In this document: positions 18,510 to 28,400 of the stretch, piece after piece
Layout of the letters: every line of letters starts with the position of its first letter
How positions within the stretch are numbered: position 1 is the stretch's first letter
Source: Streptomyces lucensis JCM 4490
GTDB taxonomy: Bacteria > Actinomycetota > Actinomycetes > Streptomycetales > Streptomycetaceae
Direction: 5' to 3'
Assembly (NCBI RefSeq): GCF_014650035.1
Contig: NZ_BMUE01000008.1
Location: 1 to 64,000, forward strand
Length of the DNA stretch: 64,000 bases
Program-made: the position numbers and the translations under genes
Notes under the pieces: generated by a model
The model's database searches: none
Told to the model about the DNA's origin: nothing
What the model saw: only the letters and a program-made list of their open reading frames with translations

Positions 18510-20132
18510 TCATGATGCACAGGGCCCATTGAGGACTTTCTCGCATGCGCCGTCACCGACAGAGGCAGCCGCCCGTCCCTTGCGTTCCGTACCGCTGCTC
18601 CCCGTGCATCTTCCCGGCGTAGGCTCCGAACGCTCGGAACCGCCCTGGGCATCACCGCGGTGGCTGAGGACCGGCCGGTGCTCCTCCGGATGCTCGTTGA
18701 TCCAGGATAGGCCGCCGATGTCGAGGCAGCGCCGGGTACGGGTGATGGCTACGTAGGCCAAGCGCGCCTCCTTGTCGTCGATCCGGCGGACGGTTGCCTG
18801 CCCCGTGCCGTCCGGCGGCCCGTCGGAGGGTGGGGTGAAGTCGTCGGCGATCTTCACCTGTGCCCATTCCCGGCCTTTGGCCTTGTGCGCGGTGGAGACG
18901 GTTACCTCGGCCTGGTCTTCGGGCGCGAGATGGGCCACGGCGGCCAGGATGGCGTCCGCGCCGTGGGTGTCGACCAAGTCGACCAGCGGTTGCAGATCGC
19001 GGCCGGCGGGGTCGTAGGCGGCGTAGTCCTGCAGATCGCCCCAGGTGGTGAACAGCACCAGTTCTGGGTGGGTGGTGCGCTGTCCTTCTTTGAGGTCGCG
19101 GGCTGCCAGGGCCAGAGCGCGCAGGCTGTCTCCTCCCCCGGCCAGCGCGACCCGGTGTCCGTCGGACAGCAACTCCATGACCTGGGCCATGGCGCCGACG
19201 TTGGTGCGGCACAGGACCGCGTCGGGCCGGGTTACGGGGCCGAGTTCGGTGGGCACGGTGTCGGCGCCGGCGAGACGGATGGGGGCGTCGGCCAGGTGCA
19301 GCCAGCGGTTGGCTTCCTCGGCGAGGCGGGGGCCGAAACGGAAGGAGCGGGACAGGGCGAGCCGGGTGCCGTCGAAGCCGGCCATGACGTCTTTGGCGCC
19401 GCGCCAGTGGTAGATGGCCTGGGCGGAGTCGCCGACCATGACCAGCTGGGCGTGGTCGCGTTGGGCGAGAAAGATCTTCTCGACGACGGGGTTGGTGTCC
19501 TGGGCCTCGTCGAGGAGCAGGAAGTCGGCGTCGATCTTCGGCTGGGTGAGGGCCCAGATCTTGAGGTAGTGGTCGTGGTCGAAGCGGACGGCGCCGTCGT
19601 CGGGGTGCTGCAGATCCAGCCATGCCTTGCGGGCGAACGGGACGAGGTGGGCGGCGAGTTGCGCGTGCAGGCTGGGCTCTTCCAGGCCGCGCAGGTGGGG
19701 GACGTGGTGGCGGGTGATCGTCGCGTCGGCGGTGTGGCAGAAGCGGGCCACGGTGCGCAGGGTGACATAGGAGAGGGTCTTTTGGGACAGATCGCGTTCG
19801 CCGACGCGGATGGCTTTGGTGATGCCGAGCGCTTGGCCGGTCTGCCAGGCGGGGCGGCGGGGGGCGCCCAGGCGGCTGGTGTAGCGGTGGCCGACGGCGG
19901 CGTAGGCCAGGGCGTGGGCGGTCTTGCACAGGACGCTTCTGGGGAAGCGCCTGGTGGCGTCCTGGGCGATGGCCCGGTTGTAGGCGAGGTAGCGGCCGCG
20001 GCGCTGGGTGGCGTGGGCGAGCTGGGTCAGGGTGGTGGTCTTGCCGGTGCCCGCGCCGGCTAGCAGGGACAGGTGTTCGCCAGCATGGAAGGCGTCGGCT
20101 GCGGCGGCCTGTTCGTCGGTCGGGTTCAGCAC
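18510..20132 (-). CDS. UvrD/Rep-like superfamily 1 helicase
   Basis: About 540 residues. Motifs run in order: Q-motif-like NPTDEQ, Walker A LAGAGTGKTTTL, LLLDEAQDTNP, VMVGDSAQAIYHWRG, SRSFRFGP, TVSTAHKAKGREW and YVAITRTRRCLD. It should be a 3'-5' DNA helicase. GTG 20132 was chosen because it starts at VLNPTDEQ right before the Q motif, has GGAG upstream, and overlaps the previous gene by seven bases. The longer frame to 20915 is shadow coding. It is shorter than full UvrD and lacks an evident C-terminal nuclease. It is the third gene of an operon with a DUF6083 protein. Confidence 0.87.
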   Translation of the reverse strand: MLNPTDEQAAAADAFHAGEHLSLLAGAGTGKTTTLTQLAHATQRRGRYLAYNRAIAQDATRRFPRSVLCKTAHALAYAAVGHRYTSRLGAPRRPAWQTGQALGITKAIRVGERDLSQKTLSYVTLRTVARFCHTADATITRHHVPHLRGLEEPSLHAQLAAHLVPFARKAWLDLQHPDDGAVRFDHDHYLKIWALTQPKIDADFLLLDEAQDTNPVVEKIFLAQRDHAQLVMVGDSAQAIYHWRGAKDVMAGFDGTRLALSRSFRFGPRLAEEANRWLHLADAPIRLAGADTVPTELGPVTRPDAVLCRTNVGAMAQVMELLSDGHRVALAGGGDSLRALALAARDLKEGQRTTHPELVLFTTWGDLQDYAAYDPAGRDLQPLVDLVDTHGADAILAAVAHLAPEDQAEVTVSTAHKAKGREWAQVKIADDFTPPSDGPPDGTGQATVRRIDDKEARLAYVAITRTRRCLDIGGLSWINEHPEEHRPVLSHRGDAQGGSERSEPTPGRCTGSSGTERKGRAAASVGDGACEKVLNGPCAS

Positions 20133-20593
20133 GGCGCGGCTCCGGAGGTGCGGGTCAGGCAGTGCCCGACGGCCGCGATGAGATGGACTGGGGTGGTGTG
20201 GGCAAGCAGGTGCTGCAGGGCTCGTTCGAGGCGGTCGGCCTCGGCGGCGGCGTGCTGGGCAAGGTCCTGGTGAACGGCCAGCTCCAGGAAGCGCTGGGGT
20301 GTTTGTGCTGCTCGGTCGGCCGCTGCGGTGTGTGCGGCGGACGCGAAGGCCACATTGAGGAGGATCTTGCCGCTTCGGTCGGGGTAGTGCGTGGTGATGA
20401 CGTCGACGGGCAGCCGTGTGCCGATCTGGCGGCGCAGTCGGGTGATGGCCTTTCGAGGGGTCGTGGCGCGTACGACGGTCATGAGCCGGGTGGCGTCGCG
20501 GTCGGGGGCGAGCCGCATCGTGCGGGCGGCGTGTTGAAGTTCGGCCGTGGTGAGGGGCCGGGTCAGGGTGATTTCCAGGGCGTGGTGCGCCAT
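20126..20593 (-). CDS. Hypothetical protein between DUF6083 and helicase genes
   Basis: A 155-residue mixed alpha/beta protein starting MAHHALEITLTRPL, with an Ala/Leu-rich helical C-terminal half (QHAAAEADRLERALQHLL). I do not recognise a family. It begins two bases after the DUF6083 gene stop and overlaps the helicase start, so it is firmly in the operon. Confidence 0.7.
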   Translation of the reverse strand: MAHHALEITLTRPLTTAELQHAARTMRLAPDRDATRLMTVVRATTPRKAITRLRRQIGTRLPVDVITTHYPDRSGKILLNVAFASAAHTAAADRAAQTPQRFLELAVHQDLAQHAAAEADRLERALQHLLAHTTPVHLIAAVGHCLTRTSGAAPC

Positions 20594-20595
20594 CG

Positions 20596-21447
20596 TCACG
20601 CCTGGTCGCCGGGGGCATGCGGGAGGCGGGTGCGGATGTGTGCTGCGTGCAGGAGGGGGTCGAAGACCTGCCATCCGGCCAGGGCGAGGTCGGCGGCGTT
20701 CGGCGCTGCGGTATGGGCGGGGCAGTGCTGGGTGCGCCAGCGCAGCTGCTCGCCGTACGGCAGGCGGCTGAGGTCGTAGACGGCCATCGGTCCGGTGGGC
20801 AGGGTGAGTTGGCCGCGCTGGGGGCCGGCGGGCAGGAGCTTCCAGATCCCTTTGGGGGTGCCGGGAGCCAGTACGGGCAGCGGACAGCGGCGGCGGTGCC
20901 GGGTCTGGGCCACACACCGAATGTCCTCGATCGGCCGGTCGGCGAGATAGCGGCCCAGCAGCAGCTGTACGACGGGGCGGGCAGGCCGGGCGCTGCTGGC
21001 GTCCGGCTCGGGCGGGGGCGGCGCGGCCGGGGCGAAAACCCCTGAGTCGATCAGGCGGCGGGATCGGACGCCGAGTCGGCGGCGCATCTCCTCGACGTGG
21101 GAGGTCAGGCGGAGCGTCGGGATGCGGGCCGGGCAGAGCACGGCGTGCGGGATGGGGCACCAGGCGCTGCCGTCACCGTGCGGGTGGGCGATGCCGCAGC
21201 TCAGGTGCCAGCGGCAGGAAACAGGGACGAGGGCAGCGGCCAGTTCGGCGGGGTGCAGGGCGATGGGGCGCTGGTCTGTGCGCTGGTAGAAGTCGATGGG
21301 GTTGCCGCACGCGCGGCAGCGGCTGCTCTGGCCGGTGCGCAGCAGGCGGCTGGGGCTGGTGGCGGCCACGCGCAGCGGGCGTCGGGGCCGGGTGTCGCGG
21401 GGGCTGCCGTCCCAGCGGCATGCGGTGGAGGTGGAGTTGGGGCACAT
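20596..21447 (-). CDS. DUF6083 domain protein
   Basis: A 283-residue protein with the DUF6083 pattern: CRACGNPIDFYQRTDQRPIA, LHPAEL, CRWHLSCG, then YLADRPIEDIRCVAQTRHR and a conserved C-terminal block with LSRLPYGEQLRWRTQHCPAH. Cys/His spacing suggests bound zinc. The role is unknown; the family is confined to actinobacteria as far as I know. ATG 21447 is the last plausible start before an IS fragment that begins within about 50-80 bases upstream, so the native promoter may have been lost. Confidence 0.75.
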   Translation of the reverse strand: MCPNSTSTACRWDGSPRDTRPRRPLRVAATSPSRLLRTGQSSRCRACGNPIDFYQRTDQRPIALHPAELAAALVPVSCRWHLSCGIAHPHGDGSAWCPIPHAVLCPARIPTLRLTSHVEEMRRRLGVRSRRLIDSGVFAPAAPPPPEPDASSARPARPVVQLLLGRYLADRPIEDIRCVAQTRHRRRCPLPVLAPGTPKGIWKLLPAGPQRGQLTLPTGPMAVYDLSRLPYGEQLRWRTQHCPAHTAAPNAADLALAGWQVFDPLLHAAHIRTRLPHAPGDQA

Positions 21448-21489
21448 GGCGGTGAAGGTGCCAGGCGGCGCGCCGCCGCACCGGGACGG

Positions 21490-21811
21490 CTGCTCACGGT
21501 GTCCTGCGGATGGCGCAATCCCGGGAACGCCCGCACGAGTGAGCGATCCCGACCGCGCCGACCTGCGGAAATGGTTACGTGGCAAACGCATCGGAGTACG
21601 GATCGCACGCAAAGGCATCGAGCCCAGTGGACGATTGGGCCGCCGCCGCTGGGTCATCGAGCGCACCATGTCGTGGCTGTCCGGCTACCGCCGACTCAGC
21701 CCCCGGTACGAGCGCGATCCCCGCAACTACCTGGCCTTTCTCGGCCTCGCCGCCGCCCTCTGCTGCTACAAACGACTCATCCGCCTCACCACGTAGGACA
21801 CGGTCTTAAGA
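21490..21811 (+). pseudogene. IS5-family transposase 3' remnant with one terminal repeat
   Basis: About 85 codons of transposase C-terminus (RRRWVIERTMSWLSGYRRLS, then LAAALCCYKRLIRLTT), followed by the element end TAGGACACGGTCTTAA at 21794-21809. The 5' part is gone. The right end forms the stop codon of the neighbouring minus-strand immunity candidate. Confidence 0.75.
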
Positions 21812-22252
21812 AGCACTTCCGGGTTCTGCGGACGGCCAGTCCCCCAGCACGGCTGCGAGCCTGTTCCGAAGCGTTGAGTCCTGCATCTCGCATGCGAGGT
21901 TATACGCGATGGGTCCAATTTGCCAACCCGCGTGATAATCGAAGTATGGAGGCGACCCTGCGGAGTTGTGTGCGAGCTTTCCAACCAGTTCAGCGAGTCG
22001 AAAAAGAAGCTGTTCCGTCGGATTGCTTTTGCAGTTGAGGCTCCTCCGGCGGACGAGCTCGAATACCTCTCGGCCGCGATCCCACTGTTTCTGATCGGCC
22101 GCCACCTGCAGAGCGACTTGAATTTCTGGGGTGCTACCCAGAGCGAGCGCAGCAACCTCGAGAATACGTCCCGCCCATTCCACCGGCTGCTGCTGCCGCT
22201 CGAACAGGGATCGCCCCCATTGCTGCACATCGTTCACTTCTCCGCTGCTCAT
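21806..22252 (-). CDS. Candidate immunity protein for the RHS toxin
   Basis: A 148-residue acidic, largely helical protein (SSGEVNDVQQWGRSLFERQQ to PSAEPGSAS). It follows the RHS toxin gene after 182 bases, the usual place for a cognate immunity gene. I do not recognise a family. Start ATG 22252 is tentative because no good ribosome-binding site precedes it; an in-frame ATG at 22306 is an alternative. Its stop codon TAA (21806-21808) lies inside the end of an IS remnant, so the native C-terminus may have been replaced. Confidence 0.5.
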   Translation of the reverse strand: MSSGEVNDVQQWGRSLFERQQQPVEWAGRILEVAALALGSTPEIQVALQVAADQKQWDRGREVFELVRRRSLNCKSNPTEQLLFRLAELVGKLAHNSAGSPPYFDYHAGWQIGPIAYNLACEMQDSTLRNRLAAVLGDWPSAEPGSAS

Positions 22253-22382
22253 GTCAGCATTATGCCATCGCTCCTCAAAGGAAACAACGACGGAGGCGGC
22301 ACTCATTCCTGCCGTACAGCATAGCGGGCCAACGACAGCCGAACTGTGCACGCGAGGCTGATTTATAGGTATTCGGAGATAC

Positions 22383-22419
22383 GGGCGGCTCCGATACTCA
22401 GAGAGCACCGGAGCCGCCC
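22383..22419. terminator. Strong hairpin between toxin and immunity candidate
   Basis: A perfect 11-bp stem (GGGCGGCTCCG/CGGAGCCGCCC) with a 15-base loop, about 16 bases past the RHS stop codon. It may lower transcription of the immunity gene relative to the toxin, unless the immunity gene has its own promoter. Confidence 0.65.
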
Positions 22420-22434
22420 CCCCCTTATCCACTC

Positions 22435-25400
22435 CTACCTTGGACTGAAGACTACATAAGGCAGCTTGGTGTCCAGTTCAGTGTAGGTCCTCCAGGCAGC
22501 CGAATTGTTGCCTTGCCAGAAATCCCGGCCTCGCCCGCTTCCTTCGCCGTCACCCGTCCCCCGAGGGAGAGAGTTCTTGATCCGGTTCCGCGCCTTCGCT
22601 GGACCATACAGAATATAGTCCCAGTCTGATGAAGCGTGAGCAATTCCGCCTGCCCGACTTCCGACCACTACGACAGGATAACCAGACTTATCCGCGGCAT
22701 TCTGAATTCTTCGAGCGTCGTTAGGACTTATTCTCGCCTCCGCCGGCGTCCTGAAGCCAGGACCGCGAGGTATCGATACAGGCGGGCGCTCAGCTGCGAG
22801 GACCGGACGCTCACCTGCACTGCGCCCTCTACCGAAGAAGGGAAGGGAAGAACCTATTCGAGCCAGGGTTGAATCAGCACTCCAGCCGCGCTTGGCACCC
22901 CATTCATCATACTTCTTGGTAAGGCATGCATGTTCAACCACGCACGCGGGTGTGAAGAACACGCTAGCGAGGTCGAGACCCTGAGCAAAAGGACGACCTA
23001 GCCCGAAGAAGAAGTTACCGAAGTCCCCGTTCCCACCGTGCCCAGCTCCCGTCATCCCACCGCCAGTGTTTTGAACACTGTCGGATGGGCCGGCTACTAC
23101 GCCAGTCCCCGAGTCAGTGGTACCGAGGGTACCTCCCCCGCTACTTGTCCTACCGGCTCTGCCGTTGTTGGCGGCTCCTCCTCCGCCAAACCAATCGCCC
23201 GAGGTGTCGGCAGTGCCGTCCGACTTGGAGGCCCCACAGTAGATGTCAGGGTCACTGCACTTGTCGCCTCCATGGCCGCACTTGAGTCCGCCGCACGGGT
23301 CGGTGCCGCCCGGGTCCGAGAGGGTGGCGGGATTGTTGTTGCCGTATGCGTAGCCGTTCAGGGACTGATGTTCCTGCACGTTCAGAAGTGGGTCGACGCT
23401 GACGAATTGTCCGATCGTAGGGTCGTATTCGCGCGCGCCGACGTGAGTCAGGCCAGTTGAGTCATCAGCGGGTTTACCGAGGAAGGCCTTGTCGTCGGGC
23501 CAGGACGTGGGGTTGATCCCGCGTTGAGCGCCGAAGGGGGTGCTGTAGCGCTTGGTGACGGCGTAAGTGCCTAAGTCGAGGGCGATGCTGGAGGTGCCGT
23601 GGTGGTCGGCGAACAGGAAGCTGAGCTCCGTGCCCGAGGCTTCGGAGGTACCCGTGCGGACGGCGATAGTCTGGCCGTTCGCCGTGTAGTAGCGGGTTCC
23701 GGAGACGGTCTTCGTGGTGCCCTTGGTCGTGAGGTGCAGTTCTGTGCCTGCGCCGAGGTAGAGGACTGTTTCGCCGTCGCCCTTGGCGCGGCGGATCAGC
23801 AGTTCGCCGCTGGCGTCGTAGAGGTAGCTGGTCTCCTTAGTGCCCTCGGTGAGCTTGGTCAGGTCACCTTCGGTGTTCCAGGCAAGCCGCTGCTGAGTTG
23901 CTGACTGCGTCTTGGGGTCCGGCGGGCCGGGGCGTGAGGTGGTGTTGCCGCTCGAGTCGTGGGAGTAGGTCGCCGCGCGGGCGCCTGTCGTCTTGTCGAG
24001 GGTGTGCGGTTTGCTGTCGGTGGTGGTGTCGTTGTAGGTGTACGCCGTCGACTTGTCGCCCGACGCCAGGTGATGGGTTTCGGTCCGGCGCTGGCCGGCG
24101 TCGGTGTAGGTATACGACGTCCAATACGGGGCTGCGCCGTCGAGGTTGGCGCTCGTGCGGCCGGATGTGGCGCAGTCCGCGGTCTTCGGGGTCCAGGCTT
24201 CGGTCATGCGTCGGTTGCCGTCGTAGGCGAAGCACTGGTAGTCGGGCTTGGTGGTGCCGCCCTGCGTGGCGGCGTCGAAGATGGAAGTGACGTTGCCAGC
24301 GTCGTCCTGGGTGAACTTCAGTTCCTGGGGCATGTAGCCGTGCACGTCGTCGGTGACGTAGGAGCGGGTGAGGCGGCGGGTCCCCTCTTCATAGTCGTAG
24401 GTGAGATACGCCTTCTTCGCCGAGGAAGCGCCGTCCGTGCCGAGGGTGAGCTGGCGCAGATCGCCCTGAGGGGAGAAAGCGGCGCCCTGCAGGTAGCCTG
24501 TGGTTCCCTTCGCGGTCAGTTGCTGACCGAAGGCGTTATAGGTGTAGGAGACACCTTCCGCGGGCAGGCCGCCGACGGCCGGAGCGGAGTACTGGCTGAT
24601 CGAGCCGTCCAGGTTGTAGCCCGTGGTGAACGACAGAGTCTGGGGCACGTAGTGGCCCGTGACAAGGGGCTCGGTGTCGGGCAGGATCAGCTGGCTTCCG
24701 GTCACGCGGTACATGGAGTCGTACCCGGTGACCTTCTCGGTGTAGGCCTTTCCGGTTACGCCGCCGTCGTAACGGGTGGCGGTGTCCTGTTGTCCTTTGG
24801 CGAGCTCGTCGAAGCTCCAGGCGGCGAGCTTGTTGGCGTCACTCTTGTCGGCCTGCCACATGCCCGTCTTACGGCCGAGCTGGTCGTACTCATACAGCAG
24901 CTTCTTCGGCGCTTCGTCGTTCGGTGTGGTGCTGACGACCTGGTCGAGGTCGTTGTATGCCGTTGCCGTCTTGCCCTTGTCGGGGTCAGTCGCCGTCACC
25001 TGCCTGCCGAAGAGGTCGTAGGTGTATGACCACTTGGTGTGGTCGGGGCCGGTGACCGTTTCCTGCTGTCCGGCGGGGGTGTAGGTGTAGTCGGTGGTTG
25101 TGAAGTCGGTGCCGGTCGGTGTCGGGCCGGCGTACTCGCGGCGCTGAGTCGTCTGGCCCAGCGCATTGGTGACCACGGCGGTCGCCTGACCGCCGATCGG
25201 GGCGCTAGTGGCGACGGTGTCCCCGGAGTAGGCGGTGTCGGTCGTCCATCGGGTGACGCCGTGGATCTTCGTGACCGCCTTCGTCGGCCGGCCTGCGCCG
25301 TCGTAGGTGGTGTCCGTCTGGGTAGGGGCCTGGCCGCCGGAGATTTCCGCGGCTTTCGAACTGGGTGGTGAGGTGCTGTCCCAGATGTCGGACTGCTGGC

Positions 25401-28400
25401 TGACTGCGAGTCCTCGGGTGTCGTAGAGCGTCAGCGCGATGAGGCGGCCGCCCTGCGGTGTGGGGCTCTGCACCTGACGCGAGCGCAGCAGCGAGTCGTA
25501 GAACTCGTAGGTGGTGTTGTAACCGGAGCCGTCGTTCTTGAGGGTTGCGGTTGAAACCCACGACATGTCTGCGCTGGTGACGTGGTAGGCGTAGACGTGG
25601 TTCGGCGTCTTGTTCAGCGCTTTGAGCCGGTTGGGCAGCCAGACCTTGGTGATGCGGCCGAGGCTGTCGTATTCGCTCTCGGTGACTTTCCCATTGGGGT
25701 CGGTGGTCTTCAGAGTGGCACCGGTCGCGAAGTCCAAAGCTGCGGTGGTCTTGTGGGTCTTGGCGTTCTCGACGCTCGTCGATGTCAGCGGACCGGAGTC
25801 CGATGGCTGGTAGGTGGTCGAGGACACCGGGAGGTCATTGGTATCCCTGACGACCTTCGGGCGTCCGAGGGCGTCGTACGTTGTCCTGGACACCTTCTGC
25901 CAGACAGGGGCGTTGTCGCTGCCATAGCCCTTGGCGCGTCCCGTCCAGGTCGGATCGCCCTTGGACGGCTTCTGAGTTGCCGACCAGGTGGTGGCCGTCG
26001 TGTCGTCGTAGACCGTGGCGGTGTCGGCGATGATGTCGCCGGCGTGCTTGGAATCGGCGGGCAGGTTGAGCGTCGAGTCCGTGGTGGCGCAGGAGGCGGC
26101 CACGGTTCGGGTCCGCGAGACGAGCGAGTTGATGCCCGTGTCGTCGTTGCGGGCGTACCAGGTGCGGGTGCACTTGTCGTCGTCCTGTACCGCGTCGTCG
26201 CCGGCGTCCTCGACGGTTGCGGCCATGCCGTAGTCGTCGTAGGTCGTCTTCACCGTGTGCACCCGGTCGTAGGGGGTGAGCTTGCTGGTGATGTGGGTGC
26301 GGGTGCGGGTGGCGGCGGTGCGCACGTAGTACGCCTCGGTGTCCGCGTATGACTTGTGCTGGGTCGCCGTCCGCTTCGACCACGGGTCGTTGATCGTTCC
26401 GCCGACCTCTGTGTCGCCGTTGTAGGTCACCGACTCACGGGTGAAGCCTGCGTACTGCTCGGAGTCTGTGATCTCGCCGGCCTTGATGCCGGAGACGGTG
26501 ACGGTCTTGCGCTTGTCCTTCTCGGGCGTCTTGCCGTCGGAGGCGAGTACACGGTCGCCGTTCATGCCGCGCAGGTAGAGAGTGGTCTCCTTGCTGCGTG
26601 TGCCGTTGGAGACGCCGGTGAGGCGGGTGACCTGCTGGTAGCCGCGCCAGATGGACCAGGTGCGCTCCTTTGCGGGCGTCATCGGGTCGTCGTCGTAGTG
26701 CCAGGCGCCGCCGCCGGTGTACTGGTAGCTGTGCTGTACGGCTTCGGAACCACCCTCAGGGTCGGTGGTGGACACCGAGCTGACCGGGTATTTCTGGAAC
26801 CAGTCGAGCCTTGGGTCCTTCTCGCCGTTGGGTGACCAGTTCACCGGGTAGCAGCGCCTGGTGTTCTCGTCCACCTTGGGTTTGGTGCCGGCTGCGGTGC
26901 AGTCGGCGTCCAGGTAGGTGACGATCGTCTGCGCGCCGGTCTCGGAGGTGACGGCTTTCAGGCGTGGCTTGTCCAGCGGCAGGATGTCGTCAGCCTTGCC
27001 GTCGACGCGGTTGGGCAGCATCACGTGGTCGAACTTGACCGGGTCCAGGGACAGGTCTGTGCCCCGTTTGCCGGTGTGTTTGATCTCGTCGAGCCAGAGC
27101 GACTGGTCGGTCGAGTCGCCGGTGTCGCCGGGATCGAGGTAGAGCTGTTTAAGGGACCAGACGTCCACCGGGTCGAAATCGGGCGTCGAGGCCGACGCGT
27201 TCCAGGCGTAGGTGGTGATCGTCGTCAGCCGCTTGCGGGTGAAGAAGGACGGGCCGACGTTGCCGGTGCACTTGTCGTCGTCTTTGCAGATCGCGTCGAA
27301 CGGCACGTCCGGCCAGTTGTCCCGCGTGTCCTTGGTCAGCGAGTCACAGCCGGTGCCGGACGCCAGGCACCGCTCGCCATAGCTGAAGACCACCTTGTCC
27401 GAGGCGGCCGGCTTACCGGAGAAGAGGTTGTCGGTGCGCTGGCCGTAGCGGATTTCCTTGAGGTAGCCGCCGCGGATGTAGTCGGTTCCGGTGTTGTCGT
27501 CGCCGAGTTTGTCGTAGTTGTTGTGCTCGGCGGCGTACCAGTAGGACATGGCGTTGCCGTGGGTGTCCTGGACGTAGTCGAGGTTCCAGCGCCATGCCTG
27601 GTTCTTGGCTCGTTCGGCGAAGGTGTTGCCTGCGGTGAAGCCTGGTTCGACGGGGTCGTCACCGAAGACGGGGACGGTCCAGACGGAGTTGGTTCGGTCC
27701 TTGTCGCCTGCGCCGTCGAGCTTGTTGAGGCCGAAGACGTATTTGGTGCCCTGACCGGTGGTGACGGTCCAGTATTCGCCTTCACCGTCGAGGCCGGTGG
27801 TGCCTTGGTCACCGTTGTCGGCGCCGGTGGAGTGGGTGATGGTGGAGGCGTCGTCGTCCTTCAGGCGCCACTTGCCCGTCTCGTCGTCCTTGACGAGTTC
27901 GGTGGCCTTGCCGTCGAGGACGAGTGAGGCGTTGTCGTATTTCCAGCACAGGTCGTATTTGCCGTCTTGGCCGTCGTCGTCGCAGGAGCCGTATTTGCGT
28001 TCGATGTAGGAGGAGGTCAGGTCGAAGCCGGTGCCGATCTGGCTGCCCTGGTTGTTGGAGTTGGCCGTCTGGCCGTCCACTGCTCCGGAGTTATACGAGA
28101 TCGACAGGTCCGGCTGGGGTCCGGCCGCGGCCGGAGGGACCCGCAGGGGGTAGGACCAGGTGAACGATCCGGAGGAGCCGCCGGCTTCCCACGTCGAGGA
28201 CGCGGACAGGGGCGTCGCTTTGTAGCTGCCGGCTCCCGACTGCGTGCCTGCTGCGACCGCGAGCAGCATCGGCTTACTGTGGGAGTTGAAGTTCACCGGT
28301 GCCGAGAGGGTGTCCTTCTCTCGGTTGTTCGCCGAGTCCAGGGTGATGCGTTTGCGGCACTTAGCGGCGGAGGGGTTGTTCAAGGCGCAGTCCGGCAGGC

